Shown here: piece after piece, positions 6,194 to 11,082 of the stretch
Layout: every line of letters begins with the position of its first letter
Numbering within the stretch: position 1 is the first letter of the stretch
Assembly (NCBI GenBank): GCA_046481785.1
Contig: JAWOJF010000157.1
Span: forward strand, 1-11,082
Source of the DNA: JAWOJF01 sp046481785
GTDB taxonomy: Bacteria; Bacteroidota; Ignavibacteria; Ignavibacteriales; Ignavibacteriaceae
Length of the DNA stretch: 11,082 nucleotides
Direction: 5' to 3'
Notes under the pieces: generated by a model
Database searches by the model: none
Told to the model about the DNA's origin: nothing
The model's input: only the letters and a program-made list of their open reading frames with translations
Made by a program: the position numbers and the translations under genes

Positions 6194-6601
6194 ATGGTAT
6201 TTGTAACCCGTCGTGAAAGATTTAGTTCAGCTCACCGCTTATTTAAGCCGGAGTTAAGCGATGAAGAGAATTTCAGATTATTCGGGAAATGCAGTAATCC
6301 TAACTGGCATGGGCACAACTATGTTCTGGAGGTTATTGTGGCAGGTGAACCCGCGCGGGATACCGGTTATGTGGTGGATATAAATGTTCTGAAAAAAATT
6401 ATACACGAACATATACTTGTAAAGGTAGATCATAAGAATCTGAATATTGATACTGATTTTATGAAGGGCATTATGCCTTCCGGTGAAAATATTGCAAAAG
6501 CAATATGGCAGCAGCTTGCAGATAAGATCCCTTCGGGTAAACTTTATTCTGTTAAATTATATGAAACGGAAAATAACTATTTCGAATACAGAGGAGAATA
6601 A
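6194..6601 (+). CDS. 6-pyruvoyltetrahydropterin synthase (COG0720 family, PTPS type)
   Basis: Converts 7,8-dihydroneopterin triphosphate (the FolE product) to 6-pyruvoyltetrahydropterin, in a zinc-dependent reaction. The 135-aa protein has zinc ligands H14 (FSSAHRL), H39 and H41 (HGHNY), catalytic Cys33 in GKCSNPNWHGHNY, the catalytic VDHKNL segment (D79, H80), and the C-terminal YETENNYFEYRGE. The C-x5-HGH spacing and the SDEEN...LFGKC and YETxNN...YxGE blocks match animal PTPS rather than QueD, which has C-x3-HGH. A QueD or folate-bypass (PTPS-III) assignment is therefore less likely, and database names such as queD should be treated with care. ATG 6194 has no good SD; no other in-frame start keeps the conserved RRxxFSSAHR opening. 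folE follows 2 bp downstream, with its SD inside this gene's last codons. Confidence 0.93.
   Translation: MVFVTRRERFSSAHRLFKPELSDEENFRLFGKCSNPNWHGHNYVLEVIVAGEPARDTGYVVDINVLKKIIHEHILVKVDHKNLNIDTDFMKGIMPSGENIAKAIWQQLADKIPSGKLYSVKLYETENNYFEYRGE
6591..6596 (+). promoter_or_regulatory. GAGGAG Shine-Dalgarno for folE, inside the PTPS 3' end
   Basis: GAGGAG lies 7 nt before TTG 6604 and within the last codons of the upstream gene. It fixes the TTG as the folE start and suggests translational coupling. Confidence 0.8.
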
Positions 6602-6603
6602 TA

Positions 6604-7170
6604 TTGGATCATGTTATAGTTCAGAAAATAGTTTCAGATTTATTAACCCAGCTTGGTGAAGATCCTAAAAGAGAAGGGCTGCTGAATACACCAAAACGAG
6701 TGGCAAAAGCTTATGAATTCCTGACTTCAGGATACGGACAAAAAATAGAAGACGTTTTAAATAATGCTATCTTCCATGAAAAATATGATGAAATGGTTCT
6801 TGTAAAAAATATAGACTTTTACAGTTTATGTGAACATCATATGCTTCCTTTTTACGGCAAGGTTCATGTTGCATACATCCCCGATGGAAAAATAGTTGGA
6901 CTAAGTAAAATCCCGAGAATTGTGGAAGTTTTTTCAAGGCGCCTGCAGGTACAGGAAAGAATGACACAGGAAATTGCCGATACAATTGATAAATTTCTGC
7001 AGCCAAAAGGTGTTGCAGTTGTTTCAGAGGCTTACCACATGTGTATGATGATGCGCGGCGTGGAGAAGCAGAATTCATCTGCAACAGCCAGTGCTGTTCA
7101 TGGTGTATTCCAGGAAGATGCACGTACAAGAGCCGAGTTTTTAAACCTTATTTCAACAAAGAATTTATAA
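6604..7170 (+). CDS. folE: GTP cyclohydrolase I (type IA)
   Basis: Converts GTP to 7,8-dihydroneopterin triphosphate and formate, the entry step to folate and biopterin synthesis. The 188-aa protein has the zinc ligands C76 and H79 in SLCEHHMLPF and C147 in YHMCMMMRGVEK, with catalytic H78. It also shows GREG-like DPKREGLLNTPKRVAKAY near the N-terminus, VGLSKIPRIVEVFSRRLQVQERMT (98-121), and the C-terminal TRAEFLNLI. All type IA active-site motifs look intact. It starts at TTG 6604 behind a strong GAGGAG, because no in-frame ATG precedes the conserved region. It lies 2 bp after the PTPS gene and overlaps the next SDR by 1 nt (TAATG), so the three are clearly one operon. Its placement with PTPS and a sepiapterin-reductase-like SDR suggests service to biopterin synthesis, though it could also feed folate. 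Confidence 0.97.
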   Translation: MDHVIVQKIVSDLLTQLGEDPKREGLLNTPKRVAKAYEFLTSGYGQKIEDVLNNAIFHEKYDEMVLVKNIDFYSLCEHHMLPFYGKVHVAYIPDGKIVGLSKIPRIVEVFSRRLQVQERMTQEIADTIDKFLQPKGVAVVSEAYHMCMMMRGVEKQNSSATASAVHGVFQEDARTRAEFLNLISTKNL

Positions 7171-7886
7171 TGCCTAAAAGCAAATCAAACTGTGTATGGA
7201 TAACCGGCGCAAGCTCAGGAATTGGAAAAGCAGCAGCTAAGGAGTTTGCCCGGGTTGGAAGTAAAGTATATGTTTCTGCCCGGAGAGCAACAGAGCTTGA
7301 AAGACTAAAAAGGGAGCTTAAAGAGGAAAAACTGAGTGTGGAAGTACTCCCCTGTAATGTGGCTTCTTCTGCAAATGTTGATCAGAGTGTAAAAAAAATT
7401 GCTGCCGAAGGCCGTATTAGCTGCCTGGTAAATAATGCCGGCATTACCTCATTTAAATCTGCCGTGGATAATTCAATTCCGGAAATAAACGATATTATTA
7501 AAACAAATCTGCTTGGTTCTATTTTTGCAATAAAATACGTTCTACCTCATATGATAAATGATGGGGGCGGAACAATTATAAATATTCTTTCTTCGGCAGT
7601 TAAAAAAACATTTCTAAACAGTACCGCTTACACTGCTTCCAAACAAGGTTTGCTTGGATATACTGATGTTCTGCGGGAGGAAGTAAGGGATAAAGGAATA
7701 AGGGTAGTTAATATTATTCCCGGCGCAACTGAAACGCCTATGTGGTCAATTGATACCAGGAAAGAAAAAGCAGATAAAATGATGACAGCTGAAGATGTTG
7801 CCCGGGTGCTGGTCTGGGTTTATCTGCAAAAAGGAAACATGGTAAGTGAAGAGATTGTTCTTAAACCAATAACAGGAGACCTATAA
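7170..7886 (+). CDS. SDR oxidoreductase, probable sepiapterin reductase
   Basis: A 238-aa classical short-chain dehydrogenase. It has the cofactor motif TGASSGIG (12-19), basic residues after beta-2 (SARR, 36-39) favouring NADPH, NNAG (88-91), Ser141, and Y154-x3-K158 (YTASK). The C-terminal part TPMW (189-192), MMTAEDVA and VYLQ...SEEIVLKPITGDL closely resembles the C-terminus of Chlorobaculum tepidum sepiapterin reductase as I remember it (TPMW, YLQ, EEIILRPTSGD). Given PTPS and FolE immediately upstream, the likely role is NADPH reduction of the 6-pyruvoyltetrahydropterin side chain to tetrahydrobiopterin or its threo isomer. The start is ATG 7170, overlapping the folE stop (TAATG) with only a weak SD, which suggests translational coupling. 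The frame remains open upstream to 7041, but that extension lies inside folE and reads as non-SDR sequence. A general SDR with another carbonyl substrate is the alternative. Confidence 0.88.
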   Translation: MPKSKSNCVWITGASSGIGKAAAKEFARVGSKVYVSARRATELERLKRELKEEKLSVEVLPCNVASSANVDQSVKKIAAEGRISCLVNNAGITSFKSAVDNSIPEINDIIKTNLLGSIFAIKYVLPHMINDGGGTIINILSSAVKKTFLNSTAYTASKQGLLGYTDVLREEVRDKGIRVVNIIPGATETPMWSIDTRKEKADKMMTAEDVARVLVWVYLQKGNMVSEEIVLKPITGDL

Positions 7887-7936
7887 GTAACTGCGGACTA
7901 CAAGTGTTTATTTAATAATTATCCGGAATATAAGAT

Positions 7937-7940
7937 GGAG
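7937..7940 (+). promoter_or_regulatory. GGAG Shine-Dalgarno deciding the second SDR start
   Basis: Two ATGs lie back to back at 7944 and 7947. GGAG is 3 nt from the first and 6 nt from the second; 6 nt matches the spacing at bcp, so 7947 is preferred. Confidence 0.6.
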
Positions 7941-7946
7941 TAAATG

Positions 7947-8657
7947 ATGGCTGACAAAGAAATAACTATAGTAACCGGTTCAAACAAAGGAATAGGGAAG
8001 GGGATAGCATTAAAACTTGCTGAAGAGGGGCATAATATTATGCTTTTCGGCCGTGATGCTGATGCACTGAAAAAAGCCGAGAAAGAAGTAAAAGATAAAG
8101 GGGCAGAAACTATAGTATTTACCGGTGATGTGGCTGATACAGATTTTGTTAATAAAGCAGTAAAACAAATTGAGGAAAAATACGGCAAGGTTGATCATCT
8201 TATAAATAATGCCGGAATGGGGATATTTAAAAATCTTATTGATGCTGATCTTGATGATTTTAAAAAACAGGTAGATGCCAACCTGTATGGTATTTTTAAT
8301 TTTTCAAAGGCAGTTTTACCGGGAATGATAAAAAAACAAACCGGCTCAATAATTAATATTGTTTCACTTGCAGGGAAAAATTCTTTTACAGGCGGAACAA
8401 TGTACAGCGCTACTAAACATGCTGCTCTTGGTTTAACCCGGTCGTTAATGCTTGAGGTGCGTCAGTATAATATAAGAGTGGCTGCAATATGTCCCGGTTC
8501 TGTAGATACTGATTTTAATTTCGGCAGCAGTATGAAGCCGAACAGGGATAAAGTACTGCAGGTTGAAGATGTTGCTGATTCTGTTCTGGCAATACTTAAA
8601 CTGCCGGCAAGAGCTTTAATAAGTGAAATTGATCTGAGGCCGACAAATCCGAAATAA
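7947..8657 (+). CDS. Second SDR-family oxidoreductase of the pterin cluster
   Basis: A 236-aa classical SDR from ATG 7947 (237 aa if started at the adjacent ATG 7944). Motifs (numbered from 7947) are TGSNKGIG (10-17), a likely NADPH-selecting FGRD (34-37), GDV (60-62), NNAG (87-90), catalytic Ser140 (NIVSLAG), Y153-x3-K157 (YSATK) and CPGSVDTDF (182-190). It is intact and probably active, but its substrate is unclear. It diverges from the upstream SDR: it lacks TPMW and ends in SEIDLRPTNPK. It lies 60 bp after that gene on the same strand, and the gap holds no terminator, so it is probably in the operon. It could reduce the second side-chain carbonyl, as carbonyl or aldose reductases assist in animals, make a pterin variant, act on quinonoid dihydropterin, or do an unrelated reduction. 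None of these is proven by the sequence. Confidence 0.88.
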   Translation: MADKEITIVTGSNKGIGKGIALKLAEEGHNIMLFGRDADALKKAEKEVKDKGAETIVFTGDVADTDFVNKAVKQIEEKYGKVDHLINNAGMGIFKNLIDADLDDFKKQVDANLYGIFNFSKAVLPGMIKKQTGSIINIVSLAGKNSFTGGTMYSATKHAALGLTRSLMLEVRQYNIRVAAICPGSVDTDFNFGSSMKPNRDKVLQVEDVADSVLAILKLPARALISEIDLRPTNPK

Positions 8658-8658
8658 T

Positions 8659-9615
8659 TTAATCCTTAATTATTTCTATGGTTCCTTCCTTAGGTATTTT
8701 AACAGCATAGGTTCTTCCTGTTTTATTATCAAGCTTGTTTTCTCTTAACCATGGGTTATACAGCTTTAATGTTGCATAATTAATACCGAAATCTGCTGCA
8801 TAATCTGCAAAATGCTGAACAGATGTATTGAGAGTTATTTCATCATATTCCAGGGGCTGGTACAGGTCGTCTTCACTAAGGTCATATCCATATTCAGCGG
8901 GGCTGCTCATTATATATTTTAGGGATACAATTCTGCCTACAAACCTGTAGGTTTCGGAATTGAGAGAAAGGTTAAAATAGTTCTTTGCTTTCTGCCTGTC
9001 CATTTGTTTTTTTACTCCGTCATATCCCATGTTATAAGAGGCTGCAACTGCTGTCCAGCTTCCAAACATATTATAGGAATTCCTCAGGTATTTGCATGCT
9101 GCCTCGGTAGCTTTTTCAAGATTATATCTTTCATCAACCTGGCTATTGATCTCCAGGCCGTATCTCTTTCCGGTTTCTTCCATAAACTGCCAGAAGCCTG
9201 AAGCACCAACAGGGGAAACAACATTATCAAGATTGCTTTCAGCTACACTTAGATATTTAAAATCATCCGGTATATTATTTTTTTTCAGGATAGGCTCAAT
9301 AACAGGGAACCACCTGTTTGCCCTTTTTAATGCGAGCAATGTTGCTGAGTGCCAGTAAGTATTTGCAAGGAACTCCCGCTCCATTCTTTCATAAACTTCA
9401 AAATTCCCGACAGGAATTTTCTCACCGGCAAACTCAAGATTTTCCGGCATCTTCGGTGATACTATTTTATAACCTTGCGGAAAATCATCCGGGGCCGGGC
9501 TGCCTAAAAGGTCTTCATCTCCTGTTATAACAAGGCTTCCAATTATAAAAAATATAATTAGTGCCGTAAGTAATCCGGATAAAAAATAGAATAATTTTTG
9601 TCTTTTAATTATCAT
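8659..9615 (-). CDS. Membrane-anchored lytic transglycosylase, MltD-like (SLT/GH23)
   Basis: Cleaves the glycan strands of peptidoglycan to leave 1,6-anhydromuropeptides. The 318-aa protein has an N-terminal hydrophobic segment (about 9-30) acting as membrane anchor or signal, with no lipobox Cys. The catalytic SLT domain is at about 95-235: SVAESNLDN with catalytic E126, GASGFWQFMEETGKRYGL (137-154), AASYNMGYDGV (191-201) and ETYRFVGRIVSLKYI. A C-terminal region (about 260-316) with LKLYNPWLR and TYAVKIPKEG looks like a degenerate LysM-type module seen in Bacteroidota MltD-like proteins. ATG 9615-9613 has only a purine-rich AAGAAGAAA upstream. It is convergent with the second SDR, with a single base between the two stop codons and an AT-only inverted repeat around them. 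It appears to be a single-gene unit transcribed from the 9616-9981 gap. Confidence 0.93.
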   Translation of the reverse strand: MIIKRQKLFYFLSGLLTALIIFFIIGSLVITGDEDLLGSPAPDDFPQGYKIVSPKMPENLEFAGEKIPVGNFEVYERMEREFLANTYWHSATLLALKRANRWFPVIEPILKKNNIPDDFKYLSVAESNLDNVVSPVGASGFWQFMEETGKRYGLEINSQVDERYNLEKATEAACKYLRNSYNMFGSWTAVAASYNMGYDGVKKQMDRQKAKNYFNLSLNSETYRFVGRIVSLKYIMSSPAEYGYDLSEDDLYQPLEYDEITLNTSVQHFADYAADFGINYATLKLYNPWLRENKLDNKTGRTYAVKIPKEGTIEIIKD

Positions 9616-9742
9616 AATGTTTCTTCTTTGTTTTAAATTCCGGTATTAAGATCGAAAAGAAAAACTTAAAATGCTATTGCCTTTTTCATACACTTTTTAA
9701 TTGCTTATCAAATCTTTCACTTTTTTTAACTAATAGGGAATA

Positions 9743-9821
9743 ATCTCCTAATGTATCATTCCTAACGGAACTTTAAGTTCAGGATGGATGGTTTTCTATA
9801 AACCTTACATCACTACGGGAC
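9743..9821 (-). repeat. REP-like composite repeat, copy 2 (two units)
   Basis: Read on the minus strand, unit A (GTCCCGTAGTGATGTAAGG, then TTTATAG) starts at 9821 and unit B (GTTCCGTTAGGAATGATACA) at 9771. It matches copy 1 at 5452-5530 over GATGTAAGGTTTATAG (9796-9811) and AAAGTTCCGTTAGGAA (9759-9774), while the bases between the units differ. Confidence 0.75.
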
Positions 9822-9870
9822 TTTCAAAGTATGTTCACAAAATTAATGTTTTCCGGATACACCAAATTCT

Positions 9871-9929
9871 CTCCCCTTGTTCCTTAAAAAGAATCCGGTT
9901 CTCCCACTTGTTTCTCAAAAAAGGGGGAG
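9871..9929. repeat. Direct repeat and imperfect hairpin, second intergenic repeat type
   Basis: CTCCCCTTGTTCCTTAAAAA (9871-9890) is partly repeated 30 bp on as CTCCCACTTGTTTCTCAAAA (9901-9920). The second copy with its flank folds into a hairpin: 9901-9913 pairs with 9917-9929 (11 of 13 pairs, 3-nt loop). The following GGGGGAGCCAGAGGGGGTT recalls a G-rich intergenic repeat of Bacteroidota-like genomes (from memory). Confidence 0.45.
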
Positions 9930-9981
9930 CCAGAGGGGGTTCCAGACGGCCTGAATGGCGGCAAACCATACTCTATCATCT

Positions 9982-10347
9982 TTAATTAAGAGTTTTTTCT
10001 ATTGCTTTTATAAGATCTTCCTCTTCAAATGGCTTGAACAAATATTCATAGTTAAGAGATTCCTGTATTTGCCTGATTGTACTTTCATCTGAATTGGCAG
10101 TAACAAATATTGAGGGGATGTTAAATCTCTCCTTTATAATTTTAGCAGCTACTATTCCATTCATTTTGCCTTTTAATTTTATATCCATAAGAATTAATGC
10201 AGGCATATGTTCTTCTGCAAGCAATATGGCTTTTTCCCCGGTAGCTGAGGAATCACAGACCTCGTAACCAAGCGCTCTTAACCTGTGCTCTATTTCAAGT
10301 GCTACAATAGCTTCATCTTCAACAATAAGAATTTTTACGTTTGCCAT
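9982..10347 (-). CDS. Single-domain response regulator (CheY-like receiver)
   Basis: A 121-aa stand-alone receiver domain with no output domain. E10-D11 form the acidic pocket (LIVEDE), D55 in ILMDIKLKG is the phospho-acceptor, T83 (FVTANSD) is the switch residue, and K105 is in LFKPFEEEDL. The MDIKLKGxMNGIxAA wording is typical of receivers paired with HisKA_2 kinases. It starts 12 bp after the upstream kinase gene behind AGGAGGGG (10361-10354), so it is the kinase's likely partner. Without an output domain it must act by protein contact, by phosphotransfer to another protein, or as a phosphate sink. The sensed signal is unknown. Confidence 0.94.
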   Translation of the reverse strand: MANVKILIVEDEAIVALEIEHRLRALGYEVCDSSATGEKAILLAEEHMPALILMDIKLKGKMNGIVAAKIIKERFNIPSIFVTANSDESTIRQIQESLNYEYLFKPFEEEDLIKAIEKTLN

Positions 10348-10353
10348 ACTCTT

Positions 10354-10361
10354 CCCCTCCT
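10354..10361 (-). promoter_or_regulatory. AGGAGGGG Shine-Dalgarno overlapping the kinase stop codon
   Basis: Read on the minus strand, AGGAGGGG lies 6 nt before the response-regulator ATG and overlaps the kinase TAG stop. It is the strongest ribosome-binding site in the window and indicates coupled expression of kinase and regulator. Confidence 0.85.
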
Positions 10362-11082
10362 ATTTTATATCTTCGAAACTGATTTTAAATTGGGTTCCGG
10401 TATCTCTGGATATTTCAATAGAACCATCCAACTGCTGAACCATTGAACTAACAAGTTTTAATCCTAACGAATTCACTTTTTTAATATCAAGGTTTTCAGG
10501 AATACTTATCCCGTTATTACTAACGGTAAGTATATATTTATTTTCTTTTCCCTTTTCCATCTTTATTTTGATCTGAAGACCATCTTCCTGAATATGCTGA
10601 CTTACCCAATCGGGCGGGAATGCATATTTATAGGCATTAGTTACAAGCTCATTAACTATTAGTCCACAGGAAATAGCTGTATCCAGGCTTAAATTTATCT
10701 CCTTCATATCTATTACAGTTTTTACCGGCAACCCGGTTTTTTTATAAGACCTGTTAAGATGCTGCAATAAACCGTGTACATATTCAAAAAAATTAATATC
10801 GGCAAAATCTTTTGACTGGTAGAGCTTTTCATGTATCAATGCCATAGATTTAATTCGGTTCTGGCTATCCTCAAACAGGTTCAATGTTTCTTTATCTTTA
10901 ACTTTGGTAGACTGCAGGTAAAGCAGGCTGGAAATAACCTGGAGGTTATTTTTTACACGGTGATGAATTTCTTTTAACAAAACTTCCTTTTCTTCAAGTG
11001 AAGTATGCACCTTTGCTTCTGCTTTTTTCCTTTCAACAATTTCCTGGCTTAATTCTGTTATTGTTTTATCAAGGTCCTTGGT
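10360..11082 (-). CDS. HisKA_2-type sensor histidine kinase, C-terminal part (runs off right edge)
   Basis: The minus-strand frame is open from the window edge to TAG at 10362-10360 (240 codons). Residues 1-36 of the fragment (TKDLDKTITELSQEI...KKAEAK...LEEKEVLL) form a coiled-coil linker, as usually found after PAS/GAF or transmembrane sensor parts, which must lie beyond 11082. The HisKA_2 H-box KEIHHRVKNNLQVISSLL has H41 as probable phospho-acceptor. The HATPase N-box is LIVNELVTNAYKYAFP (N144, E145, N149). The G1 region reads VSNNGISIPE, with Asn where Asp is usual and Ser for the second Gly, and SLGLKLVSSMVQQLDGSIEI follows. The GTG at 11010 is an internal valine codon, not a start. It forms an operon with the downstream receiver and passes phosphate to it by inference. 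Confidence 0.92.
   Translation of the reverse strand, partial: TKDLDKTITELSQEIVERKKAEAKVHTSLEEKEVLLKEIHHRVKNNLQVISSLLYLQSTKVKDKETLNLFEDSQNRIKSMALIHEKLYQSKDFADINFFEYVHGLLQHLNRSYKKTGLPVKTVIDMKEINLSLDTAISCGLIVNELVTNAYKYAFPPDWVSQHIQEDGLQIKIKMEKGKENKYILTVSNNGISIPENLDIKKVNSLGLKLVSSMVQQLDGSIEISRDTGTQFKISFEDIK

Larger units (their letters stand above)
9616..9981. other. Intergenic region between the transglycosylase and response-regulator genes
   Basis: A 366-bp gap without a supportable gene. It contains the inverted copy of the REP-like composite (9743-9821), a tandem-like CTCCC...AAAAAG repeat (9871-9923) and an imperfect 13-bp hairpin (9901-9929). The promoter of the transglycosylase gene should lie at about 9616-9740, but I see no strong consensus. 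A plus-strand reading frame at 9788-9985 runs through these repeats and is not credible. Confidence 0.6.

Noticed and set aside
7041..7169. Upstream in-frame extension of the first SDR
   Set aside because: It lies inside folE, has no SDR character, and family members start just before the TGxxxGxG motif; ATG 7170 fits.
6194..7170. Queuosine pathway (queD-folE) reading
   Set aside because: The active-site spacing is C-x5-HGH, no queC/queE is nearby, and sepiapterin-reductase-like SDRs follow; it remains only as an alternative.
9092..9530. Plus-strand reading frames opposite the transglycosylase
   Set aside because: Shadows of an intact SLT-domain gene with a complete catalytic core.
9901..9929. 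Rho-independent terminator for the two-component operon
   Set aside because: The hairpin has two mismatches and no T-tract on either strand after the stem, so it fits a repeat better.
9788..9985. Small 65-aa plus-strand reading frame in the intergenic gap
   Set aside because: It runs through two repeat elements, has no SD, and its protein is low-complexity basic sequence without recognisable features.
10360..11010. Treating the kinase as a complete 216-aa protein starting at 11010
   Set aside because: The frame is open to the window edge with typical coiled-coil linker sequence; the codon at 11010 is an internal GTG.
1..11082. tRNA, rRNA, CRISPR array, transposase or phage genes
   Set aside because: No cloverleaf-like or regularly spaced repeat sequence and no recombinase or transposase motifs were seen on either strand.

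Overview
The window looks like AT-rich chromosomal DNA from a Bacteroidota/Chlorobiota-type bacterium, most plausibly Ignavibacteria or a relative. This is inferred from family resemblance, not from any search. The clues are a single-chain class II glycyl-tRNA synthetase with two CxxC pairs, a DUF47 phosphate-regulator homologue, an MltD-like transglycosylase of Bacteroidota style, a HisKA_2 kinase with a lone receiver, and a pterin gene set whose reductase resembles the green-sulfur-bacterial sepiapterin reductase. Unlike typical Bacteroidetes, many genes here have clear Shine-Dalgarno (SD) sequences (GGAG, AGGAGG), and two genes start with TTG.

Layout. At 1-320 (-) is the 5' part of a DUF47/PhoU-like gene that runs off the left edge. 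It is divergent from glyQS (661-2139, +), which is followed 12 bp later by a secreted fibronectin-III-like protein; a strong intrinsic terminator closes this unit at about 3050-3097. Next come two secreted or envelope proteins of unknown role: a TPR protein (3158-4297, TTG start) and a putative outer-membrane beta-strand protein (4429-5277) with its own promoter-like sequence. The 403-bp gap at 5278-5680 is full of degenerate interspersed repeats. It leads into bcp (peroxiredoxin) and then a tightly packed pterin cluster: 6-pyruvoyltetrahydropterin synthase, folE (GTP cyclohydrolase I), a sepiapterin-reductase-like SDR, and a second SDR (6194-8657). These genes would supply the steps GTP -> dihydroneopterin triphosphate -> 6-pyruvoyltetrahydropterin -> tetrahydrobiopterin-type product.

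On the minus strand, an MltD-like lytic transglycosylase (8659-9615) ends 1 bp from the last SDR. A 366-bp gap (9616-9981) holds a second, inverted copy of the 5.4-kb repeat and a separate hairpin repeat. The right end is a two-component pair on the minus strand: a HisKA_2 histidine kinase (partial at the right edge) and a single-domain response regulator.

Most noteworthy are (i) the compact tetrahydrobiopterin-like operon, with a PTPS of the eukaryote-like C-x5-HGH type rather than a QueD, plus an unexplained second SDR, and (ii) a REP/BIME-like repeat family found in two intergenic gaps in opposite orientations. I see no tRNA, rRNA, CRISPR array, transposase or phage gene.
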